Origin: Aminobacter aminovorans
GTDB lineage: Bacteria; Pseudomonadota; Alphaproteobacteria; Rhizobiales; Rhizobiaceae
Length of the DNA: 64,000 nt
NCBI RefSeq assembly: GCF_900445235.1
Contig: NZ_UFSM01000001.1
Span: 2,495,501 to 2,559,500 of the forward strand
Reading direction: 5' to 3'
Every line of letters starts with the position of its first letter. The first letter of the stretch is position 1. The translations under genes were made by a program, and so were the position numbers. Below are positions 33,696 to 43,200 of the stretch, piece after piece. The notes beneath the pieces were generated by a model, which saw nothing but the letters and a program-made list of their open reading frames with translations, was not told the DNA's origin and did no database searches.

Positions 33696-34574
33696 ATGAC
33701 ACGACCTGCCATTACCCAGGCGATGATCGACGCCTATGACGAATACACCCACATTACACTCGACCGGCGCGGCTTCATGGAGAAGCTGACCAGGCTTGCC
33801 GGCTCAGGCGCTGCCGCGGCGGCGATCGTGCCGTTGCTTACGGCCAACCAGGCGCGGGCGGCGATCGTCGCCGACGACGACAAGCGGCTGAAGACCGAGG
33901 ACATCACCTATCCCGGCGGCGGGGGAGACATGAAGGGCTATCTCGTCCGTCCGGCCGACGCCACAGGCAAGCTGCCGACGGTCATCGTCATTCATGAGAA
34001 CCGCGGCCTCAACCCGCATATCCGCGACGTGGCGCGGCGGGTCGCACTGGAAGGCTTCGTGGCGCTGGCGCCCGACTATCTGTCGCCGCTTGGCGGCACG
34101 CCAGCGGACGAGGAAAAGGCGCGCGAGATGTTCGGCCAACTCGATGTGGCGCAGACGGTCGCAAATGGCGTCGCCACGGTGGCGTTCCTGAAGGGGAATG
34201 AGAGCGGCAATGGCAAGGTCGGCGCCATGGGCTTCTGCTGGGGCGGCGGAACCGTCAACGCACTTGCCGTCAACGCGCCCGATCTGGCCGCCGGCGTTGC
34301 CTATTATGGCTCCCAGCCAAAGGACGAGGCCGATATCGCCAAGATCAAGGCAGCCTTGATGCTGCATTATGCCGGCAAGGACGACCGCATCAATGCCGGC
34401 ATCGACGCCTACAAGGCGGCACTGGAGAAGGCCGGCAAGGAGTTCCAGCTGTTCATCTATGACGGCGCCCAGCACGCCTTCAACAATGACACCTCGGAAG
34501 CCCGCTACGACAAGGCGGCGGCGGAACTCGCCTGGGGGCGGACCGTCGGCTTCTTCAAGGAAAAGCTCGCCTGA
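33696..34574 (+). CDS. Dienelactone hydrolase family protein with Tat-type signal
   Basis: 292-residue alpha/beta hydrolase. The N terminus has a twin-arginine pattern, DRRGFMEKL (Arg24-Arg25), then a hydrophobic stretch ending ANQARA (about residue 55), so export by Tat is likely. The hydrolase domain has Glu101 in IHENRG, nucleophile Cys181 in MGFCWGGG, an Asp in AGKDDRIN and a His in GAQHAFNND, matching the DLH catalytic set. GACAGGGAGCGAG precedes ATG 33696. Substrate unknown; secreted DLH relatives act on various esters or lactones. Confidence 0.88.
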   Translation: MTRPAITQAMIDAYDEYTHITLDRRGFMEKLTRLAGSGAAAAAIVPLLTANQARAAIVADDDKRLKTEDITYPGGGGDMKGYLVRPADATGKLPTVIVIHENRGLNPHIRDVARRVALEGFVALAPDYLSPLGGTPADEEKAREMFGQLDVAQTVANGVATVAFLKGNESGNGKVGAMGFCWGGGTVNALAVNAPDLAAGVAYYGSQPKDEADIAKIKAALMLHYAGKDDRINAGIDAYKAALEKAGKEFQLFIYDGAQHAFNNDTSEARYDKAAAELAWGRTVGFFKEKLA

Positions 34575-34614
34575 ACCGAGGGCGGCGACAACGACGCTTG
34601 CAATCTGATCTACG

Positions 34615-34644
34615 AAAAGCCCGCGCCTGACGGCGCGGGCTTTT
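34615..34644. terminator. Bidirectional terminator between convergent genes
   Basis: AAAAGCCCGCGCC and GGCGCGGGCTTTT form a perfect 13-bp stem with a 4-base loop. It can serve both the dienelactone hydrolase gene (+) and the DUF2267-like gene (-). Confidence 0.9.
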
Positions 34645-34702
34645 CTGCTGAGCGGCCTGGTGCCGGAACATTGATCCGACTGGCTCCGTTCGGGATCAAC
34701 CC

Positions 34703-35131
34703 CTAAAGCCCGAAATGCCCCTTCAGCGCCGGCACTGCGTCGACAAGTCCGCTGACGGCTTGGGGGCCGGCTGCACCCCTGGCTTCGAGCAGCAGCGTTT
34801 CGCCGGCCTGCTCGATCTGGGTCATGTCGAGGCCGAGCGAACGCAGTTGCGCGATTCCGTTGACCATGGCGCCGGCCTTTTCGCCGAACGAGGCGCCGAG
34901 CAGCGAGGTCAGCGAACCGACGAGGCCGCCGCTGTCGTCCGAGCCGGCCATCACGTCGTAGCTGTGGGCGAGTTCGCCGGCGCCGGCGATCCTGGTGAAG
35001 ATGCCGGCGCTGGCGACGCCGCCGGACTCATGCTCGAGCACCGAGAAGATGGTGCCGACGGCCTTTTCGGCGACCGCCGGATCGAGCTTCAGCCGCGACG
35101 AGACGGTGTTGACGATGTCTTGTACATTCAT
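34703..35131 (-). CDS. DUF2267/DUF2780-like small protein
   Basis: 142 residues, acidic, likely all-helical, no signal peptide. The N terminus (VQDIVNTVSSRLKLDPAVAEKAVGTIFSVL) has the repeated helix pattern of DUF2267/DUF2780-type proteins, and the C terminus repeats a similar helix (QAVSGLVDAVPALKGHFGL). The Gly/Ser-rich middle (MAGSDDSGGLVGSLTSLLG) resembles the same families. Assignment is tentative; function is unknown. It is followed upstream on the same strand by the repeat protein at 35145. Confidence 0.6.
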   Translation of the reverse strand: MNVQDIVNTVSSRLKLDPAVAEKAVGTIFSVLEHESGGVASAGIFTRIAGAGELAHSYDVMAGSDDSGGLVGSLTSLLGASFGEKAGAMVNGIAQLRSLGLDMTQIEQAGETLLLEARGAAGPQAVSGLVDAVPALKGHFGL

Positions 35132-35144
35132 CGCTCGGCGCTCC

Positions 35145-35843
35145 TCAACCCTGGGCCTTCAGCTTGGTGTTGCACTGGCTCCAGAACTGCGGCCACTTGG
35201 CGCCTGACGGCATGGTGCCGGCCTGCTTTTCGCTCTGCCATTCGGTCGAGCACTCATGAATGCGCTGGCGGAAGGCGACCTCGCCCGCCGTCAGCGGCTT
35301 GCCATCGGCCGATGTCGCCGTCATCGCCGGTTTGGCCGAGGCGAGGCTCGGTTCGGGCGGAGCGGCGCTCGCGTCTTCATTGTCGTTCTTGATGCTGGCG
35401 CTGCAGCTCGAAAGGAAGGCCGGCCATTTCTGGCCGTTGAGCGTGCCGGCTGCCTTTGCCGCCTGATATTGCGAACTGCAGATCTGCTGTGTGGTCTGGT
35501 GGCCGACTGTTGTGCCTGAGACGGCCGCGGTCCTGGTGCTTTTGGTCGTATTGGAGTTGGTGTTGGCGGGCGCCAGCGCAGACGCCTGCTTGGCCTTGGC
35601 GGCAGGCACCGTTGCCGGTGTCGCGGTGTTGTTCATCGCTGTGCTGCATTTGGACAGGAATTGCGGCCACTTCTCGCCGTTCAGGGTGTTGGCCGTCTTG
35701 GCGGCCTGATACTGCTGGCTGCAGGCCTTGGTCGTCGATTGCGTCGCTGTCGCGTTAGCAGCGAAGCCGGGCGTGGCCAGCGCCAGCAAGGCGGCCCCGG
35801 TCAGGCCGAATGCCTGGGCAAGAACAGGTCTGGGCAGGATCAT
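35145..35843 (-). CDS. Secreted protein with three Cys-Trp repeats
   Basis: 232 residues from ATG 35843, preceded by a strong AAGGAGG. A Sec signal peptide ends near GFAANA. Three repeats of about 34 residues follow, each with Cys, an aromatic/Gln-rich helix, a Gly, then KWP, an aromatic and a final Cys: CSQQYQAAKTANTLNGEKWP, CSSQYQAAKAAGTLNGQKWP and CSTEWQSEKQAGTMPSGAKW. The spacers are Ala/Thr/Ser rich. Each unit probably forms one disulfide-closed helical hairpin, loosely like PsiF repeats. Function unknown. Confidence 0.75.
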   Translation of the reverse strand: MILPRPVLAQAFGLTGAALLALATPGFAANATATQSTTKACSQQYQAAKTANTLNGEKWPQFLSKCSTAMNNTATPATVPAAKAKQASALAPANTNSNTTKSTRTAAVSGTTVGHQTTQQICSSQYQAAKAAGTLNGQKWPAFLSSCSASIKNDNEDASAAPPEPSLASAKPAMTATSADGKPLTAGEVAFRQRIHECSTEWQSEKQAGTMPSGAKWPQFWSQCNTKLKAQG

Positions 35844-36080
35844 CGTCTCGTCCTCCTTTTGGGACACAGCTACGCCCTCCCGAAACGAACCACTCGTTCC
35901 GGCTTGATGCGTGCTCATGGGAGGCATCGGAATGCGCCAGTGGATCGCCGATCGGTTCGGCGAAGACGCTGCAAGCATGGCGAGGCCAGCGAGGGTTAGC
36001 TTGGCCCCGATTGTGGCGGCACTATCGAGGCCGCGGCACCTGACGAAAATTTAAGATTTGGGAAAGGTCGGCGTAGGGCT

Positions 36081-36278
36081 TCAGGCCACGCCGCGCTTGG
36101 AGCGGGCCTGGCGCAGGATGACGCGCCAGCGCAGCATCTCGATCGGGATCGGCCGGTTGTTGTTGGCGATCTCGAAAAGCTCGTTGTTGATGTTGCGAAG
36201 CGAACGCCAGAAATCATAGTCGCTGATGCGAGGGTCGCAGGCGAGCTTGTTGGCCGTTGCTTCGATGTCAGTGTGCAT
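36081..36278 (-). CDS. Small protein of unknown function
   Basis: 65 residues from ATG 36278 (MHTDIEATANKLACDPRISD), with GAGGCAAGG just upstream. The sequence is soluble and mixed (FWRSLRNINNELFEIANNNRPIPIEMLRWRVILR) with a basic tail. An N-terminally longer frame to 36362 lacks a signal. No family recognised. It looks like a genuine small gene because of its codon pattern and ribosome site, but it is unproven. Confidence 0.55.
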   Translation of the reverse strand: MHTDIEATANKLACDPRISDYDFWRSLRNINNELFEIANNNRPIPIEMLRWRVILRQARSKRGVA

Positions 36279-36422
36279 GCCTTGCCTCAAGCCGTCCGGT
36301 GCCCGCCGCCGCGACTCAACTTCGCTTGGTGGGATTGTCGGAGGGCAGAGAGAGGCGATCAACGAACCTCAGGCTGAGGCGAAGGTTATAAACAGGTAAG
36401 GTTAACCGCCTGTGGCTCTGAT

Positions 36423-36507
36423 GCCACTATGCGGGCTTGCGCCCGCGGGGGAAGCCACTATGTGGGCTCGCGCCCGCCCAGAAGCCACTATGTGGGCTTG
36501 CGCTTGA
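36423..36507. repeat. Three tandem 24-bp units spanning the thioesterase 3' end
   Basis: GCCACTATG(C/T)GGGCT(T/C)GCGC begins at 36423, 36454 and 36484 (periods 31 and 30). Units 1 and 2 share 22 of 24 bases. The third unit contains the stop codon and last codons of the thioesterase gene (minus strand), so the array looks like a tandem copying of the gene end. Confidence 0.8.
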
Positions 36508-36967
36508 TGCCGATCGAGCGGCCGGCGCGCTCGGGCATGGGCAATGCGGCGTGCGCCGCGCGCATGGCATCGAGGCCTGCCATGATGTCTGCGGGGAAGG
36601 GAGCGACCTTCGGGCCGTTCATGTCGACATGGAGCGACAGCGTCTCCGACGTTGCCGACAGCCAGCCTTCGACATGATGCAGTTCCTGGAAGACGCGGAA
36701 ACGCTTTTCGTCGTGGTCGAGCAGGTGGAAGGTGGCGGTGACCTTGTCGCCCAGATGCAGCTCCCTGACGTAACAGACATGGATCTCTGCGGTGTAGGTG
36801 GTGAGCTTGCGGTCGCGGGCGTAAGCCGCGCCCAGCCCAAGCAGGTCGAGCGCTTCTTCACCACCGCGGTCGAACAGCACATTGTAATAGGCCATGTTCA
36901 TGTGGCCGTTATAGTCGAGCCAGGCTTTCTCGACCTCCATGACGCTCGAGACGAACGGTGCAGACAT
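36488..36967 (-). CDS. Hotdog-fold acyl-CoA thioesterase
   Basis: 159 residues. The N-terminal motif VEKAWLDYNGHMNMAYYNVLFDRGGEEAL is typical of 4HBT-type thioesterases, with the catalytic Asp and His region in DYNGHMN. The relatives include betainyl-CoA thioesterases of carnitine breakdown, but no carnitine genes are adjacent. AGAGGA precedes the ATG. The last codons (KRKPT, stop) lie in the third unit of a tandem repeat. Divergent from the FAD-linked dehydrogenase. Confidence 0.82.
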   Translation of the reverse strand: MSAPFVSSVMEVEKAWLDYNGHMNMAYYNVLFDRGGEEALDLLGLGAAYARDRKLTTYTAEIHVCYVRELHLGDKVTATFHLLDHDEKRFRVFQELHHVEGWLSATSETLSLHVDMNGPKVAPFPADIMAGLDAMRAAHAALPMPERAGRSIGIKRKPT

Positions 36968-36987
36968 GGACGATCCTCTTCGACCTT

Positions 36988-37084
36988 AAAGCGCCGCGGG
37001 TCCGTCAGGACGCGCAAAGGACGCTGTTAAACCTAGGTTAGTGCATGATCCTTTCCGAAAATCCCGATTTTCGGGGTCATGCAC
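36988..37084. repeat. Rhizobial intergenic mosaic (RIME-like) element
   Basis: Two palindromic parts lie between the divergent thioesterase and dehydrogenase genes. The first (36988-37027) begins AAAGCGCCGCGGGTCC and ends GGACGCTGTT. The second (37041-37084) is a near-perfect palindrome, GTGCATGATCCTTTCCGAAA paired with TTTTCGGGGTCATGCAC. Both match from memory the sequence style of repeats scattered through rhizobial genomes. Confidence 0.65.
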
Positions 37085-37174
37085 GGTGGCGCTGGACAAA
37101 CTGACAGGGCTGGCAGATTACCGGAGCATAAGGTGCCGGCAAGGCGCCAGGCTGTTCCAAACGCGGAGGAAAAC

Positions 37175-38590
37175 ATGGCTCTGAGCGACCTGAAGGCGAT
37201 GGCCCGGAACGAGGCGGGAATCGCTGCTGCGCTCGGCATCCTCAAACAGCAGTTCGGCGAGCGCTTCCAGACCGGTCAGTCGATCCGCGAGCAGCATGGC
37301 CACACCACCACTTATCTACCCAATCAGGCGCCCGATGGCGTGGTGTTCGCCGAAAGCACCGCTGATGTGCAGGATGTGGTGCGGGTCTGTGCCGCGCATC
37401 GCGTGCCGGTCATCGCCTTCGGCACCGGCACCTCGCTCGAGGGCCATGTGAATGCGCCGGCGGGCGGCATTTCGCTCGATACCTCGCGCATGGACAAGGT
37501 GGTGTCGGTCAATGCCGACGATCTCGACTGCACCGTTGAGGCGGGTGTGACGCGCGAGGCGCTGAACAATTATCTGCGCGACACCGGCCTGTTCTTCCCG
37601 ATCGATCCCGGGGCCAACGCCAGCCTTGGCGGGATGGCGGCGACGCGCGCCTCGGGCACCAATGCGGTGCGCTACGGCACGATGCGCGAGAACGTGCTGT
37701 CGTTGCGTGCCGTCATGGCCGACGGCAGCGAGGTCGTGACCTCGCACCGTGCCAGGAAAAGTTCGGCCGGCTATGATCTGACGCGGCTTCTGGTCGGTTC
37801 GGAAGGCACGCTCGGCATCATCACCGAGGTGACGCTGAGGCTGCAGGGCATTCCGCAGGCGATTTCGGGCGGCGTCTGCCCGTTTCCGACGGTCGAGGCA
37901 GCGTGTCAGGCCGTCATCACCACCATCCAGATGGGCATTCCGGTGGCGCGGATCGAACTGGTCAACGCGCTGCAGATGCGGGCGATGAAGATCTATTCCA
38001 AACTCGATTATCCCGAGAGTCCGTGCCTGTTTCTCGAGTTCCACGGTTCCGACGCCAGTGTTGCCGAGCAGGCGGAGAGCTTTGGCGAGATCGCGGCCGA
38101 ATATGGCGGCGGGCCGTTCCTGTGGACCAAGGTAGCGGAAGAGCGAGCGAAGTTGTGGAAGGCGCGCCATGATGCCTATTGGGCGTCGCAGACACTGAAG
38201 CCGGGCGCACGGGCGCTGTCGACCGATGCCTGCGTGCCGATCTCCCGTCTGGCCGAATGCATCGCCCAGACCGAGGCCGACATCGCGCGGCTGGGGCTGA
38301 TTGCGCCGATCGTCGGCCATGTCGGCGACGGCAATTTCCATACGCTGGTGCTGATGGACCCGAACGACCCCGCCGACATCGGCAGGGCGGAGGAATTCGT
38401 CAAGCGGCTGGCCGAACGGGCGATCGCGATGGATGGCACCTCGACCGGCGAGCATGGCATAGGCCAGGGCAAGATGGGGCTGATGGAGCGCGAGCACGGC
38501 CATGGCGTCCAGGTGATGCGGGCGATCAAGGCCGCACTCGACCCGCTGAATATTCTCAATCCTGGCAAGGTGTTGCCGGCGGCAGAGTAG
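37175..38590 (+). CDS. FAD-linked oxidase, D-lactate/glycolate dehydrogenase-like
   Basis: 471-residue VAO-type flavoprotein. FAD-binding region: PVIAFGTGTSLEGHVNAPAGG and PGANASLGGMAATRASGTNA, with GSEGTLGIITEVTLRL. The C-terminal FAD-oxidase domain has IVGHVGDGNFHTLVLMDP and GTSTGEHGIGQGKMGLM, the substrate-carboxylate and His residues of D-2-hydroxyacid dehydrogenases. ATG 37175 follows CGGAGGAAA. D-lactate dehydrogenase (cytochrome type) is most likely, but glycolate or D-2-hydroxyglutarate cannot be excluded. Confidence 0.88.
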   Translation: MALSDLKAMARNEAGIAAALGILKQQFGERFQTGQSIREQHGHTTTYLPNQAPDGVVFAESTADVQDVVRVCAAHRVPVIAFGTGTSLEGHVNAPAGGISLDTSRMDKVVSVNADDLDCTVEAGVTREALNNYLRDTGLFFPIDPGANASLGGMAATRASGTNAVRYGTMRENVLSLRAVMADGSEVVTSHRARKSSAGYDLTRLLVGSEGTLGIITEVTLRLQGIPQAISGGVCPFPTVEAACQAVITTIQMGIPVARIELVNALQMRAMKIYSKLDYPESPCLFLEFHGSDASVAEQAESFGEIAAEYGGGPFLWTKVAEERAKLWKARHDAYWASQTLKPGARALSTDACVPISRLAECIAQTEADIARLGLIAPIVGHVGDGNFHTLVLMDPNDPADIGRAEEFVKRLAERAIAMDGTSTGEHGIGQGKMGLMEREHGHGVQVMRAIKAALDPLNILNPGKVLPAAE

Positions 38591-38727
38591 GCGTCGAGGC
38601 ATTGACGAGGCGTGGCCGGCGCTGCTACTGCGGCGCCGTCCAACCAGGAATTTTATGCGTAGAGACTTCCATCGCTGAAGCGTCGGCCAAGGTGCTGACG
38701 GGGCCGAAAGGTCAACATTTTTGGTTG

Positions 38728-38763
38728 CAGAGCGTCCTCTCCGTTCGGAGGCGCGGCGCTCTG
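38728..38763. repeat. Nested palindrome upstream of the GNAT gene
   Basis: CAGAGCG and CGCTCTG arms enclose an inner CTCCG-TT-CGGAG hairpin. The AGCGTCCT...CGCGGCGCT pattern resembles the first part of the RIME-like element at 36988. It lies in the 225-base gap before the acetyltransferase. Confidence 0.5.
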
Positions 38764-38815
38764 TGTGGGCGCATGTGCGCCTTTCTCCATACGCAAAAAT
38801 TCCAGGGACAATCCC

Positions 38816-39268
38816 ATGACACACGCTCACGGCGCGACGATCCGCGCCTATTCCGCCGCCGACTGCGATCGACTGGCTCACATCTGGCTCGAGGCTTCGC
38901 GCATCGGCCATCCGTTCATGTCCGAGGCCGAGCTGCTGGAGCAGCAAGGCAGGGTCCGCGAGATCTACCTGCCGCAGGCCGAGAATTGGGTGGTCGAGCT
39001 CGACGGCGAGCCAGCCGGTTTCATCGGCCTGATCGAAGACTTCATCGGTGGCCTGTTCGTCGCCCCCGCAGCACATGGCCACGGGCTAGGCAAGGCGCTG
39101 GTGCTGCACGCCTTGGCGCTGAAGGGCACGCTCGAGCTGGAAGTCTACGCCGAGAACGAGATGGCTGTCGGCTTCTACCGCAAACTTGGATTCGTCGAGA
39201 CGTCCAGGCGCGACGCCGATGACGACGGGCGACCTCAGGAGGTGATCCGGATGCGCCGTCCGGCATAG
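38816..39268 (+). CDS. GNAT family N-acetyltransferase
   Basis: 150 residues from ATG 38816. The acetyl-CoA-binding region is GGLFVAPAAHGHGLGKALVLHA, with the Q/R-x-x-G-x-G/A-type loop altered to HGHGLG, and the C-terminal NEMAVGFYRKLGFVETSRR is characteristic of the family. The VVELDGEPAGFIGLI strand also fits. Substrate unknown. GGGACAAT upstream is a weak ribosome site. Confidence 0.85.
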   Translation: MTHAHGATIRAYSAADCDRLAHIWLEASRIGHPFMSEAELLEQQGRVREIYLPQAENWVVELDGEPAGFIGLIEDFIGGLFVAPAAHGHGLGKALVLHALALKGTLELEVYAENEMAVGFYRKLGFVETSRRDADDDGRPQEVIRMRRPA

Positions 39269-39367
39269 CCGGCTTGACCCCGCCCTGGTTCGGGCGGACA
39301 GTCCGGTCGCCCATGACTTGTTGGCGAGCATTTGGGCAACCGGACTGTGACAGGCGAGGACCAGAAC

Positions 39368-39892
39368 ATGGCGGTTTCCAGGAAGCAGGAAGAGCGAGCT
39401 CTCAGCGAAGACGAGTGGAAGCTGGTGCAGAATTCGCACCATCCGGCGGTGCAGGATCTCTCAGATGCCGAACTGCGCGACCTGTTGAAGGCGGTGCGCG
39501 AACGGCGTGACCGGGCGCAGGGCGAGGCCAATCGCCAGCGCCGCGAGATGCGCGGCAAGGCAGCAGCCAAGGGCGTGCAGCCGGCGACCAAGGATCATGG
39601 CACCAAGGCAAAGCTCGGCGTGCTGGCGATGAGCATGCGCAGGCTCAATGGCGAGCATGAGCGTAGGCGGCAGCTGGCGGCGCGCATCGATCTTGTCGAG
39701 AATGCGCGCCATGCCTTGGCGCTCGCCAAGGAAAAGAAGCCGGCACGCGGCGCCGATTTCAACACGCGGCAGGCGCATCTCGGCATGCGCGCTGTGGAGA
39801 ACGCCAAGGTCAAGAGCTTAGCCAGGCCGATGGAGCGGGGGCGCCTGCGCAAGGCGGCGGCTGTGGCCCAGGCCAAGCGCGACGCCAGGTAG
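39368..39892 (+). CDS. Basic charged protein of unknown function
   Basis: 174 residues from ATG 39368, preceded by GCGAGGACCA. Very rich in Arg, Lys, Ala and Glu with long predicted helices (AELRDLLKAVRERRDRAQGE). No signal, membrane segment or family seen. The helices and the KAAAVAQAKRDAR tail suggest a nucleic-acid-associated or structural role, which is inference. Codon pattern is consistent with a real gene. Confidence 0.65.
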   Translation: MAVSRKQEERALSEDEWKLVQNSHHPAVQDLSDAELRDLLKAVRERRDRAQGEANRQRREMRGKAAAKGVQPATKDHGTKAKLGVLAMSMRRLNGEHERRRQLAARIDLVENARHALALAKEKKPARGADFNTRQAHLGMRAVENAKVKSLARPMERGRLRKAAAVAQAKRDAR

Positions 39893-40201
39893 ACAGGCTC
39901 AGGTGCGGCCGACTGCAATGGCGGATAGCTGCGCTTCCCGGAACGCACGTGGCCGAACATACGCTGCGCGCCGGTTCTCGTTCTCCATCATGTTCGGCGC
40001 GGCCTGACCTGAATCTTGGCGCCTTCATCTGGTTGCTTGCAGCGACCGGTGAGGAAAACCGGGCTGACGGGCGTGACCGTTTTTCACGGGACAGGGCGCG
40101 CGTGGCGTTGACGTGCTGCAGCGCACAGCCCAACATGCCACCAAATGACCACGCTCCTGCGCTTAGTCGCCTGGGACGCATGAAAGATTTGCCCAGAGGC
40201 A
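39893..40201. other. Noncoding gap with inverted repeat and dispersed repeat copy
   Basis: 309 bases between the basic protein and the AsmA gene. They contain a perfect 9-bp inverted repeat, GCCGAACAT (39952-39960) and ATGTTCGGC (39990-39998), which flanks a 26-bp copy (39955-39980) of a sequence found again at 56545-56570. No gene, tRNA or terminator is supportable here; the AsmA promoter should lie in it. Confidence 0.5.
39955..39980 (+). repeat. Dispersed repeat, copy 1
   Basis: A 26-base stretch starting GAACATACGCTGCGC and ending CCGGTTCTCG differs at only three positions from 56545-56570, 16.6 kb away in another intergenic space. It lies between arms of an inverted repeat, so it may be part of a mobile or mosaic intergenic element. 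Confidence 0.55.
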
Positions 40202-43200
40202 ATGCTCGCTCGCCTGTTTGTCATATTCGGTGGACTGTTCGTGCTGGCGCTGTGTGCGGCGCTGGTGGGGCCGTATTTTATCGACTGGTCGGGCTATAAG
40301 GCCGACTTCGAGCGCGAAGCCAGCGCCATACTCGGCCGCAAGGTTTCGGTGCAGGGCGAGGTTACGGCGCGCATCCTGCCGTTTCCCTCGGTGACCTTCT
40401 CCGATGTGATCGTCGGCGGCGGCGCCGGCGGCAACAATGCGATGACCGTCGAGACATTCTCGATGGATGCGGAGCTTGCGCCGCTGTTGAGCGGCGAGTT
40501 CCTGATCTACGACATGCGGCTGGTGCGGCCTAAGGCGATCATCGACGTCGCCGCCGACGGCGTCGTCGACTGGGCCATCCGCCCGTCGGCGCCATTCGAT
40601 GCCAAGCAGATCTCGATCGAAAAGCTGACCATCACCGAGGGACAGGTGCGGCTGCGCCATGCGGCGAGCGGACGCGACCACCTGCTGTCGGAGATCAATA
40701 CCTCGGTGTCGGCGAGGTCGCTGTCCGGTCCGTGGCGGGTCGACGGCTCGCTGCGCATCGACGGCATGAAGACGCAGCTGTCGGCCTCGACCGGCTCTGT
40801 CGATCCTAGCGGCCAGATGCGGCTCAGGGTGCGCGCCGCGCCGGAACGCTACGGCTTCGTGCTGGAAAGCGACGGCAATGCCTCGATGGACAAGGGTAGG
40901 GCGCTCTATTCCGGCGGCTTCAGTGTCGTCGAGGCGACCGAAGCGCCGACAGCCAAGGATGGCCAGCAGCCCAAGCCGCCAGCGAAGCCTGTCGAGCCGG
41001 GCTTTCGCCTGAAGGGCAAATTCGCCCTCAACCATGCCAAGCTCGGCGTCGAGGAGTTCCGTTTCGAAAGCGGGCCGCTGGACGACCCCTATACAGCTGA
41101 CGGCACCGCCGAGATCGACCTGGGCACGGCACCCCATTTCATGATCACCGCGAACGGCGCCCAGGTGCGCTTCGACGAGGCGGTGGGCGGCGAAAAGGCG
41201 GGTGGTCCGGGCTTCTCGATCGCGCAGCGCCTGACCGCACTCGAAAAAGTGCTGGTCGAGCTGCCGCGGCCTTCGATCCCGGGCACCGTCGATGTCGACC
41301 TGCCGGCGGTGGTTGCCGGCGACACCACGGTTCGCGACGTCAAGCTTTCGGCGGAACCGGGCGAGGGTGGGTGGAAGCTGAAGTCGATGGCCGCGACGCT
41401 TCCCGGCCGCACGCGGCTCGAGGCTGACGGCTTCCTGCGCACAGAAAACACGCTCGGCTTCGATGGTCAGATGCTGCTGGCGGTGGGCCAGCCTTCGGGC
41501 TTCGCCGCCTGGGTGGCCAAGGATGTCGACGAGGCGGTGCGCAAGCTGCCGGCGGCGGGCTTCAAGGCCAAGGTCAGGCTGACACGCGAACAGCAGACAT
41601 TCGACGCTGTCGAGCTGATCCTCGGCAAGGCCAAGTTCACCGGCGAACTGGACAGCATGCTGCCCGACGACGCGCGGGCGTCGGTCACGATGAAGCTCGA
41701 TGGCGGCGAGCTCGACCTCGATGGTTTGCGCGCCTTTGCTTCGCTGTTCGTCACCGACCAGGGCGCCAACCGCTTCAATGATGCCGACCTCGACCTCGCG
41801 GTGAAGGCCGGGCCGGTGAATTTCGCCGGCCTGGACGCCGAAACTGTCGACACCGCGCTCAGGCTGCGCGAGGGCGTGCTGGAGATCGACAAACTGTCGG
41901 TCGGGGGCCTGGCTGGCGCCTCGCTCAGCGCCACCGGGCGGATCAAGGATTTTCCCAAGGCGCCGACGGGAAATCTCGACGCCTCGGTGGTCGCAGTCGA
42001 CCTCGCGCCACTGATTGCGCTGGCCGCGCAGCAGGCGCCCGAGAACAAGCTGCTGAACGGGTTGGCAACCCGTGCTGCGGCCTATCCCGGCCTGCTTGCA
42101 GACGCGCGCATCGATTTCGTCGCCAGTGCCGTCGACAATGGCGACAAGACGACGGGCATTGCTCTCAGCGGGCAGGGCGAGGCCGGCGGTTCCGATCTTC
42201 TGGCGACGCTTTCGGCGCAGGCGATATCAGGCGCTCTTGCCAGCTCGCAGCTCAAACTCGAATTCTCTGCCCGCAACGAGGATGCCACCAGCCTGCTGGC
42301 GCTGGCCGGCCTGCCGGTGCTACCGCTCGGCATGACCGGTCCGGGTGAATTGGCGCTGACCGCGAAAGGCGCCGTGCAGAACGGCCTCGATGTGATAGCG
42401 AGGCTGAAGGGCGAGGAGGCGTCGGCCGGCTTCACCGGCACCGCGGCCTTGCGCGACGGCTTGGCCAGCCTGAAGGGCCGGGCGACACTGCAGGCGGCCG
42501 ACCTGGAGCCGTGGCTGATGACCTCGGGCGTGAGCCTGCCTGGCATGGGGACCGGCACTGAGGTGGAACTTGCCGCCGATGCCAGCCTTGCCGATGGCGT
42601 TCTTGTTCTCGACAGGCTGGACGGCACCGTCAATCAAGGGGCTGTGGTCGGTAATCTCAAGGCCGAGATGGGTGAGGGCGCGCCGCATCTCAGTGGTTCG
42701 CTGACGCTCGACGAGCTCGATCTCAGGCCGTTCGCCGAAATGACCCTGGGCGTCGCGGCGCTGGAAGGCGGCAACGGCGCGTGGCCGACGGCGGCATTTG
42801 CGCCAAAACCGATTGCGCCCTTCAGCGCCGACCTCGAAATCATTGCCGGCACGCTTTTGGCCGAACCGCTGGCGACCGCCAATGACGCTGTGCTTGCATT
42901 GCAGGTCGACAGCCAGGCGCTCAGGCTTTCCAACATCAAGGCCAAGCTGTTCGGTGGCGACCTTGGTGGCCTCGTCGAGCTCAAGAACAACGATGGCACG
43001 GCCTTCATTTCAGGCCAGCTGAAGCTCGACGGCGCCGATGTCACAGCTATCCCCGTGGCCGGCGAGATCGGCGGCAAGGGCAATTTCTCGGCGACGCTTT
43101 CGGGCAGCGGTAAATCGGTCGAGGGCCTTGTCGCCTCGCTGTCCGGTTCGGGCACGGCAGACATCGACGGGCTTGTCTTGCCCGGCCTCAATCCCGACGC

